Shown: piece by piece, positions 45,213-59,500 of the stretch
Layout of the letters: every line of letters starts with the position of its first letter
Numbering within the stretch: the first letter of the stretch is position 1
Assembly: GCA_947069175.1 (NCBI GenBank)
Contig: CAMTDV010000002.1
Coordinates: 8,225,054-8,289,053 of the forward strand
Source of the DNA: Scalesia atractyloides
Taxonomy: Eukaryota; Streptophyta; Magnoliopsida; Asterales; Asteraceae
Length of the DNA stretch: 64,000 nucleotides
Direction of reading: 5' to 3'
The notes under the pieces: generated by a model
Told to the model about the DNA's origin: nothing
Databases searched by the model: none
Seen by the model: the letters and a program-made list of their open reading frames with translations, nothing else
Program-made: the position numbers and the translations under genes

Positions 45213-48200
45213 TCATAATGTTGCAATAGAAAGTTCGTAAAAAACTTAAAAAACTTTAACTTTATTAAAACTCCGGGGCTCTAATGTAAATTAAAAGAAA
45301 ATTTACCGAAATTTAAAGCCCATTAAAGTTTAGGAATAAATAAATGAAACTTAAAGTGTCAACGCTATATTAAAATCTAACTAAAGTTTAGAATTAAAAA
45401 TGTAATATTTAAAGTAAAAATAAACTGATTAAAATAAAGGGGGATTTAAATAAAAATCATTAAACTTAATATTACCATATACCAAGGTTACACTTTAATT
45501 CTAGAAATATAAATATTAATTAATGTAAACTATTTAATTCTTCATTTTTCTCCTAAGCAATTATCATATCCGATCTAGTTATTAATTGATTTTGCTAGTA
45601 TTCTATGAATATGTTTGCATTAAGCTTTTATGAGCTTCTAGCTTTAAGTTTTTAACAAAAAATTCATACTCAATAAAACAATCTTGTTTGATTGAAGGAG
45701 CTTGAAGCTTTTAGGTTAGCAGTTTGAAGCTTTTGGTTAAACGCTTCTACTGAAAACGTTTAGAATGAGCTACAAGCTTTTATATAAAAAATGATTATTT
45801 TAACCTTTAAAGAGAATAAACTTTTTAGTTATGTCCATTATGGTTATTTTTATACGTTTTATTAAAAGCTCCAGCTACTCTATCAAACACATAAATATAT
45901 CTAAAAACTATCAGCCACCAGCTTCCAACTAAGCCACCAACTACTTTTGCCAAACATACCCATGTATACATATCCTTGGTCATATATATGTGAAGAATAT
46001 TGTTCAATTCACATTCAAATGGGTGTATTTTTGTTTAATGTTAATATTACATTCACGTGTGAGAATGTCACTCATATTATGTTTATAGATGATGAATAAA
46101 AGCATTCGTGTCCATTTATTTGTTACAAAGTATAAGTGTATAGACTTTAGATATGGTCAATCTTATAGGTGTAGCACATATACATGTACATACGTACACA
46201 AGGTGTAATGAGGGACTTGAATAATCAAGCAAATATTTTGTTAAAGTGCACGCATCTTAATATATTATGAGCTAAAATTTCAAAAATCAGCCTATTAAAA
46301 CTGCCAATATTGAATAGAATGTGTCATAAATGCCCAATTATTTAGTGTTGAATTTGAATAAAAACTCTAGTAGATGTTAGGGTTAGTAAGCTATGAGCTA
46401 AGAATAAAATATCCACCAAGTATATTACTTCTGTAACAAAATAACTTACAATAATAATAGAATAATTGTTATCTATAGATTCTCCAAATACTAATGTTAC
46501 AACTAGTGGATACTGAGATAAATACGGGTCAATACAACATCCACAATGAGGCTTCAAGTACAAATTAGGTGGGTGTTGTGTCATTTCTCTAAAGATGAAC
46601 ACGTTGTTTGTGGTTCTTAAGAATGTCTATATTTGGGTTCATATTTTTCTAGTGATACTAAAAAACGAAAAAGGTGGGCCTCGTTGCTCGCAGTCAATAG
46701 TTTCAATATAGTCTCGGGAATTTGGTTAAATGGTTAATTAGTCTTCTCTTTCTAGTGGAGATGCATGCTCGATTCTCGTTTAGGTCATTTTCGATAGACA
46801 CCTGGGTAAAGGTATGAATCGGGGTTTTAATTCCGGGTTCGAACATGACGGGGGCGAGAGTTTATGGATTCCATTCGGTTTTTTCATATCAGGGGCAATG
46901 TCTCATGACGGTCGAGGAGTCAATGTTGAACATAGCCCGAACAACGTGAGTTTACACGTGAGATTCTTTGCTATTAAAAATAGTTTTAATATATTTTTAG
47001 GTAAAAGGTGTGAATAACTATAACCATATATGAGAGGAGTTTGTTGTCAAATAGAGTACAAGTAATGAATCCGGTGTCTTTAACCTTTATTTCAGGGTAA
47101 GGATATAATTTTAATATTCTGATTTTCTATTATAAGGCAAACGATATAATTTTAATATTCTGATTTTCTATTATAAGGCAAAGGATCTGATTTTCTATGA
47201 TTATAACCGAATGACAAAAATCATAAATTTAAACTTCTAGAGTAACGGCAAGAAAGATGCGCAATTAATACTTATATATTACGGGTTATCAAATACAAAA
47301 GCTTCTAAAAATAAGAAGTCATACAAAGGGTATTAAACGTACTTCGATTGACCTCATCCAAGCGGTATTGAAACTGTCTTATCAAACTATACGATGTGGG
47401 ATTTTAGGTTTTTACTTTTCACTTTTGGATTTATAGGTTGTAGATTTTAGAAGTTTTGTTTATTATCATTGTGTCTATCTATATTTGTGTCATTGTGTCT
47501 TTTTTCCTTAACATTGTGTTATATTCTTCGACATTGTGTTATATTTTGCTCGACATTGTGTCATCTTGTGTGATCCATTGTATCTTTATACACTTCTTAT
47601 TTTTAGAAGTATTTATAGAATAACTTAATATATTATGACTTAAAATTCCAAAAATCAGACTACAAAAACTGCCATAGAATTTGTCATAAATTCCTAATTG
47701 TTTAGTCTTGAATTTTGAATAAGAACTCAATTAGATATTAGGCTTAGTAAGCTATGAGCTAAGAATAAAAATCCACCAAGTATACTACTTTTGTACAAAA
47801 ATATCTTACAATATGATTAAACAAACAAAACGAAATTTCTTTATGTTTTAAAACAACAATGCTATATAGAACACACATATATATTATTGTAAAATAAATA
47901 CTACAGCCATATTTAACATAGAAGTTATTTATACAATTTCAAAATATAATATAAATGTTATTAATATAATTTCAAGGTACAAATGATACAACCAACATAT
48001 AAGAGGTAAATAGGGGTTAATACGACATTTACAATTAGGCTTTAAGCACAACATTAATAGATGATCTTTTGTCTTTAAAGGTGATGAGTGCTTACTTGTG
48101 GTTCTTAAGGATGTCTACAGCTAGGTCCATCATACCCTAAGGATGCTAAAATACGTCCCCACTCACAATCAATTTTTTTGATATACATTTTAGGTAAAAC

Positions 48201-48500
48201 ATATAAATAACCGTAACAACATATGCGTGTATAGTTCGTTTGCAACATGGTACAAGTAATGCATGTGGTGTTGTGTCGTTAAGCTTATTCAGATCAAAGA
48301 CATATATTAATATTCTCAAATTCTATAATTATAAGTGAATGGCAAAAATTACAAATTTTAAACTTTCAAAGCAACGACAAAAAGAGGCACTTTGAGCAAT
48401 TAGTACATGTCTATATGACAAGGGATCAAAATACATGTAATAATTATTCTTTTGAATTCACACATAGTATATATATTCTTATATTACAAAGTTTGTGGTA
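45213..48500. other. Intergenic, diverged duplicated segments
   Basis: No gene. 46260-46470 and 47630-47820 are diverged copies of each other (AAAATCAG..ACTGCCA, GTAAGCTATGAGCTAAGAAT, CCACCAAGTATA). 47095-47190 is a short direct duplication around GGCAAACGATATAATTTTAA. A third copy is at 51755. Confidence 0.6.
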
Positions 48501-48519
48501 TATTTACTATCTGCCCTCT

Positions 48520-49045
48520 CCAATTTAAAGACTTTTAGTTTTAACCTTTTTATTATTACTTTGTGTTTACACACTTTCAATTTTGGAAATTACAATTTTA
48601 ATCATAGATTATTGTTTCATTTTACAATTCTATAACAACTTTTATAATTTGTATTTTTAACCCATGCACTATTACACCTTCTTAATCTTCGAAATTTACC
48701 TTTTTAAACTTCAAGTTTGAATTCCGATACTATCTTCTCAACTTTTAAACTTTGCGTTTTTATCTCTTGTACTGTTACTATATTTTTAACGCCACCACCC
48801 TCTCCATTTTAAATTTTGTGTACGTACTCCTTCACTATTACCCTCTCAAGTTTTAAACTTAATGTTATTCTTCCTTTTAACTAATACTCCATTTTTAACG
48901 CCACCACCCCTCATGTTTTAACGTTGCGTTTTTAGTCCTTGCATTATTATTCCATTTTTACCGCCACTAATCCGTCAAGTTTTAAACTTTACGTTTTTTC
49001 CCTTTGTAGTATTACTCAATTTTTACACCTCCATAACTTTGAAAA
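48520..49045. repeat. Degenerate ~65-bp tandem repeat
   Basis: Repeated words TTTTAAACTTTGCGTTTTTA, CCATTTTTAACGCCACCACC and TGTACTATTAC-like recur every 60-70 bp. The array is old and has no coding capacity. Confidence 0.6.
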
Positions 49046-49350
49046 TTTCATATGGTTAATGCATCACATAACGCTTAGACTAATACATTAGATGATTGCA
49101 AGTTTCCCGCGCCGGAACGCACGCGGTTTGTTTTAGTTTATAATCTAAAAACGAAATGTCAGTGTATTTTACTGCTATAACCATTCCTTTTTTCCTACTT
49201 TTACAATGTCGATTTTGGGAAGGGAATTTGGTTGTTGAATGTAAGGAGCCCAAGCCCCAAGGCATGCAGAAAATTATATATCAAATAATTATTTAATTCC
49301 TTTTTTTACTTCATCAATTTTAATATTCTTTTTTCACTTTGTATTGTTTA

Positions 49351-49355
<5 letters not shown>

Positions 49356-49386
<31 letters not shown>
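49356..49386. repeat. (AT)n microsatellite
   Basis: Pure AT dinucleotide run, preceded by a T-rich tract and followed by (ATT)n. Confidence 0.9.
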
Positions 49387-49433
49387 CATTATTATTATTA
49401 TTTATTAGATTTGTCATTACCACTAGGGCTCGG

Positions 49434-50070
49434 CTCTTCTCGAGCCGAACCAAGCCAAGCTAGAGCAAAACTTGTTTCGGCTCGATTTTAAACCTAGCTG
49501 GCTCGACTCGGCTTAGATTTGAAACCGAGCTGGAAATCTAAACTCAGGCGCGACTTGGTTTTAACCGAGCTGGCTCCGCTCGGCTTGATTTGATTTGGCT
49601 CGATTTGAAAAGAAAAATTAATATATGGCTCTTTAAATTCAGTAATCTAAAACATTATCCAATAATTTAAAAGAACATATCCAAAATAAACTCAACATAA
49701 TACATTACAAGTCAAATCAAGTTTAAAACACAAAATACATTCTTAATTTTAATGAAATACAATATAAGTTTATTAGCATTGTAATCAACCTTTAAATGTG
49801 GTATAGATATAAAAGTACACTCCCTAATCACATGTACATAATAATAAGCTTTTGTGATATATTATATTATAATGTATATAAAAATAAAATATATTAAAAG
49901 TAAAATAATCCGAGCTAAGCCGAACCGAACTGGTTTGCGAGCCAAAGCGAGCCAATCCAGCTCGTTACCAGTCAAGCTAGACTCACTTTCTAATCGAGCC
50001 ACATCAAACAAGTTTTTTCCAAAGCTAAAACCAAACGAGTTACAAACCGCAAGCTTTTTGAACAACCCTA
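49434..50070. mobile_element. hAT-type MITE
   Basis: The left end TAGGGCTCGGCTC and right end AACAACCCTA are inverted at the tips. ATTACCAC on the left and ATTATCAA on the right match 6 of 8 bases as a target duplication. GGCTCG/CGAGCC subterminal words lie at both ends around an AT-rich centre. Reading frames inside are not coding. Confidence 0.7.
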
Positions 50071-52411
50071 ATTATCAACGATTACTCCAATCATGTTTAT
50101 GACTTATCTTTTTCTATAACACCAATTACTCCAATCATGTTTATGACTTATCCTTTCTATAATATCACTATTTCCTTTGGATAAACTCTTAGATTTTATC
50201 CTATAAATTAATATTTTTTACTAAATTATCTAATTTTGTAAATTATTTATTGTTAAATATGGGTAAACAAACATGATAAACAATATTTATGTACATGTTT
50301 ACTTAAAAAAACAATTTTTACGTATATATTTTTATATGCGTGTTTGTATAAATTTGAGTTGATCTATGTTTCGACGTAATTTTTTTTTGAAAACAACTTC
50401 GATCAAATATAATACGTTTTCGTTTAAAAAATATTTTTACGTGCACATCCTTATTTCTGTGTGTCGGCAAAAATTTTAGTTGATCTACGTTTTGACATAA
50501 ACTTTTTTTTGGAAAACGAGAAAGGTTAAATATAATAGGTTTTAGTGTGTATTTATTTTAAAAAGCATTAATAAAGCCATTTTAATTATACAAGTCAGTT
50601 TTTTCATTATACCCGTTACATTTTCTATGTATGAGTTGGGTCATATATAAAACATTATGATTGTACGGTATAATTTCGATTTACTATACGTTTCGATCCA
50701 ATCATAATGCTTATACAAGTTACATTGAATCAGATACGACAGAACGCGCGTTTTCATAAGGTTCATACATCATATAATGATTGGACTAATTCATTCAATA
50801 TTTGCAATGTACCCGCGCTGCAATGAGGGCGGGCCTGATTACTAGTATAGTATATAAATAAAATATTATTTTTTTTATACATGGGTTGATTTGGTGTCGG
50901 CTTGAACCCTTATTTGTAATTGTCCAGTTTTAGTCGATTAATCAGTTTAGAGACTGAACCATTAATTTTATAACGATTTAGGTATCATGAGGTAAATAAC
51001 ATTACTACCTTCAACCACTTTCATAGCATAAAAGAAAATATAAATTAACACATTCGATATGTATTATCATGTATAGGCTATCTTAGCTTTGTCTTGCGAC
51101 CTTAATTATTTCTATATGTTTGTTTGCCTTAGACTTAGCGTTGTTGTATAGATACTTTCAAGAGGGTTCTTGCTACTTTTCTACTTGCTTATGTGGTTTT
51201 TTATCTGTTAATATTGTAGTTTCTCGCTACTTTCTATTATTGATAGTTTAATACTATTAATATTAGTTCCTATTGTTTTGTTGTCGCATTAATTTCCTTA
51301 AACACATTTTATGTTATTTGGATTAATTTATCTCTACACATGCAAAAAAAAAGATCTTTGGGATCGGGTGTCTCAGTGGAAGCATTTTTTTATCTTCTTG
51401 GATAGAAAACATGTTTGCTCTCATTCCACCCTCTTTTGACCATATCAATAGCTCTGCTATGAGTAAAATTTTACTGATTATATATATTTGTTCGTTCAAG
51501 GTATAATTTTATTTTTATTGTTATATATGAGTCAATTCAGGTCAAATCAAACAATCTGTGTGAGTTTTGTCTACTCAAATTACATGTATCAAAATTGGCC
51601 ATTTAATTACAACTTTTTAACTTATAACACGTCTTAATAGGTCAGTATCACCCCATCATCATTGTTTGTCGCCACCCACCGCCTTTTCCACCGTGGCAAA
51701 AGATCCTCGCAAGCTGATGTTACATAACGAGCTAAATATCAAATATCCAACAAGAAAATAGATGTTAGGGTTAGCAAGGTATGAGCTAAGAATAAAATAT
51801 CCACCAAGTATATTACTTCTGTAACAAAATAACTTACAATAATACTAAAATATTTGTTATATATTTTCAAAATACTAATCAGTGGATACTAAGTTAAGTA
51901 GGGGTTATCCTTTTCTAATGGTAGTAAAAAAAGAAAAATGCGGGCCTCAATACTCACAATCAATACTTTTAATATGTTTTTAAGTAAAACGTATGAATAA
52001 TTGTAACGATATATAACAGGAGTTTGTTGTCAAACATAGTACAAGTAATGGATGCGGTGTCATTAAGTTTTATTTCCAAGCAAATATATAATTTTAATAT
52101 TTTGAATTTCTGTGATTGTAACCGAATGACAAAAATCATAAATTAAACTTCTAAGAGTAACGGCAAGAAAGATGCGCAAAATACTTCAATTACGGTCTAA
52201 AATTCCAAAAATCAGCCTACGAAAACTGCCATCTAGAATGTGTCAAATGTGTGTACAAAAATCAGCCTAATTGTGTAGTTTAAACTCGAATAGATATGAT
52301 ATGAGGTTAGACTCCAAGATAGACCCTTAAGCGGGTTAGAACTCCAATAATTAGAGATAGAAACATGACTTTGCTAATTTTTCTTCTTCCTTTCATTTCT
52401 CGAATTGATGT
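50071..52411. other. Intergenic, duplicated segments continue
   Basis: No gene. 50880-51700 is collinear with 55470-56190, and 51755-52160 is collinear with 46370-47240. Confidence 0.55.
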
Positions 52412-54481
52412 GTTTAGATTAGAGATGGGCATAAAAACCGGTTCCGAACCCGAACCGGTAGAACCGAACTGGAACCGGTTCCAGTTCCTACCCGACATTA
52501 AGTAGAACCGATTCCGGGTTCAAAATACCCGTTGGTTCCAACCCGGTTCCACAATTTTACCATTTGAATCGGGTAGTAACCGGTTTCTACCCGTACCCGG
52601 TTCCTACCTGTACCCGGTTCCTACCGTTGGAACCGGTTCCTGACCGTTATAATGTTACCGTTGGAACCGGTTATAGCCGTTAAAATGTTACCGTTGGAAC
52701 CGGTTCCTGACCGTTGGAACCGTTCCGGTTCCTGACCGTTGTCATATGTTTGAAATGGCTATAAAGCAAATAGGCACTTTAAAATCTTTTCATACAACTT
52801 TAAGTGATGAGTACCTTCTCGTCCCCTTTCCCGACACGGCTTAGGAAAATATTAATAACCTAAGTACTTTTTTACAAGTTTTTAAAACTACAACGACTTT
52901 GATTTCCGGTGTTTATTATCCTACTAGTTCTAAAGTTGTGTACCAATTGTATTTGATAACAACTAATTTTAAAAAGTTTGAAAATTCTAGTGACATGTTA
53001 AGGAATATGACGAGACCAATGATTCAAAAATTTAAAAAATATTTTTTAGAATTACCACCCGTTTTTCTATGTGCCGCTGCTTTAAATCCAGCTTTAAACG
53101 TACCGGGTGTTGAAGCTTTAATTGATGAAATTTATGACAAGTTGGATATGCATGAGGAGGATCCAACTTTAAAAGCAAAAACAAAAAAAAATATTCAATG
53201 AGTGTATGGCCAAACTTTATGATCAATATTTTAAAAAATATGGTGAAAAAAATCATACAAATTTGTTTGAGTCTCGGTCCACGGCCTCTAACGATGAAAC
53301 AAGCGGGGATCCACTTATAACCATGTTGAATGTCGTTAGAGACGAGACCGCTAGACAACAAAGGGGTAGTGAACCAACAAGTGAACTTGGGAGATATAAA
53401 AAAAATCAGTATTCACTTACTATGACCACCGAGGAGTATAGGAAATTTGAAATTTTGGCATGGTGGAAATCGAAAGAATCCGAATACCCGATTCTAGCCA
53501 CCATGGCTCGTGATATACTAACGGTACAAGCTTCCACGGTAGCTTCGGAAAGTGTGTTTTCTCTTAGTGGCAGGGTTTGTCAATTAGAAGAACAAGACTA
53601 ACTCCGGAATCGCTAGAGATGGCAATATGCTTAAAGGACCATTTGGATGCCGTTGATCGTGTTCAACATAAAACTAGTCTAGAAGATGAAGTTGAGTTAG
53701 AGCATAAAATTGTTGACGAAGAGGAGGACGAAGAAGTGGAGACTAACGATTCGGACGACGATTGTACCGAGGTACCCGCACCTAAGAGAAACTCATCGGA
53801 AAGTGTTGCACCTGCCGCTACTAAACGATCAAAGAAATAAAATCTTACTAGAACCGGTTCTGAGTAATTTTTTTTTTTGTAACCGGTTAATTTTTTTATA
53901 TGTTGTAACCGATTAATTTGTTTTTTAATTTTAACCGATTATTGTTACTATTTTTATTTATCAATGTAACTAATAATAAAAATCAAACATAACAAACACA
54001 ATAGAAAGAAACATTACACAAACTTTATTAAAACACCAACGATAACATTTATCAGGAACCGGTAAGTAGGAAGGGGTTTATATAAAAAAAAAACGATTTT
54101 TTAATCAGGAACCGGTTCCACAGGTAACATTTTATCAGGAACCGGTTCTGAACAGTAAAAGTTAGGTTTTTACTGTCAGGAATCGGTTCTGAACAGTAAA
54201 AGTCAGGTTTTTACTGTCAGGAACCGGTTCTGAACACTATCAGGGACCGGTTCCGCACCATACCCGGTTCCACACCATACCTGGTTCCATAATACCCGTA
54301 CCCGGTTCTACATGGTTCCATATTCTTGGGTGTGAACCCGGGTAGGAACCGGACCCGGTTCCACACCATACCCGGTTCCAATGACATCCAAGCAGAACCG
54401 GTTCCGGGTTGGAACCGGTTCCGGGTTGGAACCAGTTCCGGGTAATAATAAAACCCGATTATGCCCATCTCTAGTTTAGAT
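52412..54481 (+). mobile_element. hAT DNA transposon, 52420-54473, with perfect 8-bp target duplication
   Basis: Terminal inverted repeats are TAGAGATGGGCATAA on the left and TTATGCCCATCTCTA on the right. GTTTAGAT flanks both sides (52412-52419 and 54474-54481), the 8-bp duplication expected for hAT. Both subterminal regions (52438-52745 and 54055-54440) are packed with GGAACCGGTTCC palindromes and close variants. The interior holds a truncated, broken transposase. At 2.05 kb it is a deletion derivative. Confidence 0.93.
52780..53840 (+). pseudogene. hAT transposase, C-terminal part only, broken
   Basis: The pieces match the middle and C-terminal part of plant hAT transposases. SGVYYPTSSKVVYQLY and LPPVFLCAAALNPALN come first. 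The hATC dimerisation domain follows: LAWWKSKESEYPILATMARDI, then VASESVFSLSGRV, then TPESLEMAICLKDHL. An acidic tail rich in Glu/Asp ends with a Lys-rich end at 53840. There is a stop near 52842, a frame change near 53190 in an A-rich run and another near 53578. The N-terminal BED zinc finger and the first catalytic part are absent. Confidence 0.9.
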
Positions 54482-56534
54482 ACAAAACATGGTTCTTTTG
54501 TCTTTAAAACCAGCATATAAGAGGTAAATAGGGGTGAATGTCGACTAATCCGTCGTCGGTGACGAATTATAGTAATTTGTTCTAACCCAAGACATAAACA
54601 AAGACAAGGATAATAAGACTCGTTAAAGACCCAATATACAAATAAGAAGGGGGATCTTTTTTGACATGAAATGGATATATCCATATATCTCTTACTCAAA
54701 TTTATGAGATGATAAAATATGGCAAAAGCTATACCGAAAAACGGTTCACGTGGACGTATAGTTCGCATAAGAGTATACGTAAAATACCAAAGGGGGTTAT
54801 TCATCTTCAAGCAAGTTCCAATAATACCATTGTGACTGTTACAGATGTAACGACATCTATAATGAGACTTTAAGAACAAATTTGGTGGGTGATCTTTTGT
54901 CTTTAAAATTGATAAGTTTTTTACTTGTGGTTCTTAAGAATGTCTACAGCTAGGTCTATCATTCCCCAAGGATGCTAAAATACGAGAGAGATACAATCAA
55001 CAAATAAGAGGTAAATAAGGGTTCATACGACATCTAAATGAGACTTTAAACACAAATTTGGTGGGGATCTTTCCTCTTTGAAAGTGATGAGTGGTTGCTA
55101 GTGGTTCTTAAGGATTTCTATAGTTAGGTCCATCATTTTCCAAGGATACTAAAATACGGAATAAACACCCCCCCCAATCAATAATTTTTTATATACTTTT
55201 TTAGGTAAAACGTATGAGTAATCGTAACAACATATACATTCATTTGCAAACATGGAACAAGTAATGGATATGATGTCGTCTCGTTAAGCTTATTCAGATC
55301 AAAGACATTAATATTCTCAAATTCATGGCAAAAATCACAAATTTTAAACTTTCAAAAAACTTTCAAAGCAACGGCAAGAAAGAGGCACTTTTAACAATTA
55401 GTGCATGTCTATATATGAAAAGGGATCAAAATACATGTAACAATTGTTCTTTTGAATTCACATATTATCTTTTTACATAGGTTGACTTGGAGTCGGCTTT
55501 AACCCTTATTTGTAATTGACCGGTTTTAGTCGGTTAATCAATTTAGAGATCAAACAACTAATTTTGTAATGACTCAGGTATCATGAGGTCAATAAGGTTA
55601 CTACTTTCAACCACTGTTGTAGCAAAAAAGAAAATTATAAAATACACATTCAAAATGTATTATAGAGGAGTCTATAGGCTATCTTAGCTTTATTTTACGA
55701 TCTTAATTTTATGTTTGTTTGCCTTAACCTTAGCGTTGTTTTGGTGTGTAGATACTTTTAAGAGGGTTCTTGCTACTTTTTTACTTGCTTATGTGCTTTT
55801 TTATCTGTTAAGACTACAATTTCTCACTACTTTCTATTATTAGTAGTTTAGTACTATTAATATTAGTACCTATAGTTTTGTTGTCACGTTAAATATTAAT
55901 TCCCTACACATTTCATATCATTTGGATTATTATCTCCTTGGATAGAAAACATTTTTGCCCTTAGCGCATTATCTCTCAACCCTATCAATGCGTAAACTTT
56001 TACTAATTATATTTGTTTGTTCGTTCAAGGTATTTTTTTTATTTTTGTATACGAGTCAATTTAGGTAAAATCAACGTAGGTCAGTTTTTTCTACTCAAAT
56101 TATATGTATCAAAACCGACCACTTAATAAAAACCTTTTAACTTATAACATGTCTTAATGGGTCAGCACCACCTATCATCTATTCCTCCTCACCGTTACCA
56201 CCGAACTCCTTTTCCCACAGTGGCGCAGCCAATGCCACCGTGTCATTGTCGCCATCACAAGTGGGACCCATTTGTGAATTTGGGCCCCAAAAGTGAGGCT
56301 ATCTTTGAGTAAATAAAAAAAGTCTTCATGGTTGATTGCTCTGTTGGAACCCATTCCTCCACTAGTCCTTTTATCTTTCACTTGCCTTGTAAGCAAACTC
56401 CAAACACAAACTTCAGTCTGTTCTATACTCATATATATATATATATATATATTCATCACACACTCCCACAACAAATCCACACAGAATCAAGAATCTTTCT
56501 CTCCTTGAAACCCCCAAACTTATTATTCCCAAAC
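54482..56534. other. Intergenic region upstream of SCPL gene
   Basis: No gene. 54880-55460 repeats sequence of 48050-48480. 55470-56190 repeats 50880-51700. The last 350 bp are unique and CT/CA-rich and should hold the SCPL promoter and 5' UTR. An (AT)n tract is at 56431-56452. Confidence 0.55.
56431..56452. repeat. (AT)n tract in the SCPL 5' region
   Basis: An AT dinucleotide run about 85 bp upstream of the SCPL start codon. It could be in the 5' UTR or overlap the core promoter; the sequence does not decide. Confidence 0.8.
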
Positions 56535-59500
56535 ATGAACATAAGAATTCTTTCAATTTGTATATTATCGACCATTTTCTTGGCACACTCCGCCCCTGAA
56601 AATGCTGCAATTTCGCAAATTCCTGGGTTTAATGGAACTCTACCTTCCAAACACTATGCTGGGTATTCTTGATCCTTACTTTGTTGACTTTCTTGTTGAT
56701 GTTTTAGTGAAAAATATTTGATTTTTATTGATGGGTTTGTTTTTGTTTTGTGTGATCTTTAATGGGTTTGCAGGTATGTGACAATAGATGAGAATCATGG
56801 CAAGAAATTGTATTATTATTATGTGTTGTCTGAAAGAAACCCTTCTGAAGATCCTGTGGTTCTTTGGCTCAATGGTGGCCCTGGTTGCTCTAGTTTTGAT
56901 GGCTTTGTTTATGAACATGGTATACTTTATTTTTCTTTATTGTTTTATTTGAATTACTTGTTTTTTTTGTTTTTCATATGAATTCTTTCTTTTTTTAGTG
57001 TTAGTTAGTACCAAATACTCAAGTAGGTAAATAAGAAAGGGTGCTTGCTTGTAATCTTGAATTGATATAGGACTTTGCAGTTATGCAGTTAATGCGGTAA
57101 AAAATCTGAGATTGGTCAAGAACCGATATTTGAGATATAGGTTATCTCGGTGAGATATCGGTTATTTTAATATCACGCAGAATTTTATATATAGCAATTT
57201 TACACTAACAAACCAGTATACTCTCCTACCATTAACAAATTAACCTTTTGCAACTTGCAAAACACTAACAATTGTAGCAAGTAGGAACTGATTAAGACTT
57301 AAAACACTAATAGCAGCAATAAGAAGAAACATGAATGGTAGAACTAAGAAGAAAGGTACTGATAATAGCAGCAATAAGAAGAAACATGAATGGTAGAACT
57401 AAGAAGAAAGGTACTGATATCGGGAAAATTGGTGAGGCCTATATCGCCGATAATATCGGTACCGATATTCGGACCGATATTTGTCATGGGTATTTGGATG
57501 TGCCTTTTGAAAATGACTATTGATAATTTGATATTTCAAGAATCAGAATAAGATAATATAAGATAATCACTTGACTAAAATGGATTAGGTAGATAATTTA
57601 CGTTTATCTCAATAATCTAGTTAGTTAACCAGCCTGTTATCCAAATTTGATTATTTGACCCTAATCAATTACAAAACCGATATAAATAATAAATTTACAA
57701 CACTTAGGGGTTTATATATATTGGGTATTTGCATATGTGTGATTCTTGGATTATTAGTTGTTCTAAGAACATGTCAATGTTGTTTCGCAGGTCCCTTTAA
57801 TTTTGAAAAAACCGGAGGCATGCCCAAGCTTCACCTCAATCCATATACATGGACCAAGGTTTATATTTGTATATGTTTTTGAGTTGTTAAAACCAGTATG
57901 ATATATTACTAGTTAGATAAATTTGATCATTAGCACGAATCACAATCTTGGTTACCATTTTTATTCAAATTTGTTTAGGTTTCGAACGTGATATATTTGG
58001 ACTCTCCGGCTGGCGTTGGAATGTCTTATTCCGCTAATAAAACCGACTATATCACCAGGGATACAAAAACAGCTTCAGACTCGCACAAATTTCTCCTTGA
58101 GGTATTCTTGAAACACAAGAATATATAAAGAAAACATATTAAATGCCGAAATGTGACCTTATGCATAGTTATGTGATATTTATCAGTACGTAAATACAAG
58201 TCGATCTATTAATTTCTAAACTAATATGCAAATGCAGTTTAATGATGATTTTTTTTGTTTCCATTTTACAAACCGTCTGTACTTTTGTTTCACCAAAATG
58301 TCATATTTATCGTTTTATTATTAATTTCTAAACTAATAAAACTTTGATATCCCGTAACCACTTTCAAAATGCACATCTAAACACCCTTAATTAGCTAAAA
58401 GAAATTTAAATAAAGATAAAGCAATATTTCTTTATGTTTTAAGCGTTGTTAACAATATCACCACAAGTCCAATGATAAGTGGTTTAAATAAAAAAAATCT
58501 GAATTGTTCATATGTTCCATGCAAAACACTCAAAAAACCAGTATTTATTTGTTCTGCATAAAGACTAGATAGATAATAGAAATATATCAGAAAACATGCT
58601 TACATTTTTTTTTTAAATTTTAGTGGTTTAAGGTATATCCCGAATACCTATCAAATCCGTTTTTCATTGCTGGTGAATCGTATGCCGGAGTTTATGTCCC
58701 TACATTGTCTTATGAAGTGGTTAAAGGTAAATAAATATCTCTTTTTAACCCGAAGTAACACAAGCTTGAGAACTTTACTATAATACCCTTGTTTGTGTGT
58801 TTCAGGACTCGACGCTGGTGATAAACCCACTCTAAACTTTAAGGTACATTCTCATTAAAAGAACCGCAATAATGATTATTACAACTTCAAACGCTATTTG
58901 CCTAAGTTTTGTTAATAAAATTGTAGGGATACATAGTCGGAAACGGAGTTACAGATGACGTGTTTGACGGTAACGCTCTTGTTCCATTTGCACACGGGAT
59001 GGGCCTCATTTCTGATGAACTTTATCAGGTACACTTTGACTTTTAAGGTCAATGGTAAAAGGTCAACATTTCATGTTGGTATTGTTACTTACAAAGTTGG
59101 CATCCATTCATTCATAGTTTTCGACTTTTCGTATCAGATTTGAAGTTAAAATCCAGTCTGTTTGACTTAAAAGGTCAACGCCCACAATGATTGTAATAAA
59201 ATGTTATAGCGCATGACATGGTTAGAAAATTGTTATGCGTTGGACCTTTGACTTAAAAGGTCAACACCCACAATGATTTTTGTATATATTTTGAGTAAAA
59301 TGCCAAAATCGTCCCTAAGGTTCGGTACTTTTGCTTGTTTCATCTAAAATAAGATTTTTTTTGTAACTGGACCCTAGACGTTTCATTTTTGTTGCCATTT
59401 CCATCCAAATCACTAACCCAGTTAAAATGTATCGTTAACGCATGGACGATTTTGGCAATTCCCAAACCTCAGCGACGATTTTGGCAATTATCCCATATAT

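Noticed and set aside
46814..47017. 67-codon frame with Gly-rich start
   Set aside because: Lies in duplicated intergenic sequence, has no recognisable motif, and its diverged copies are not open.
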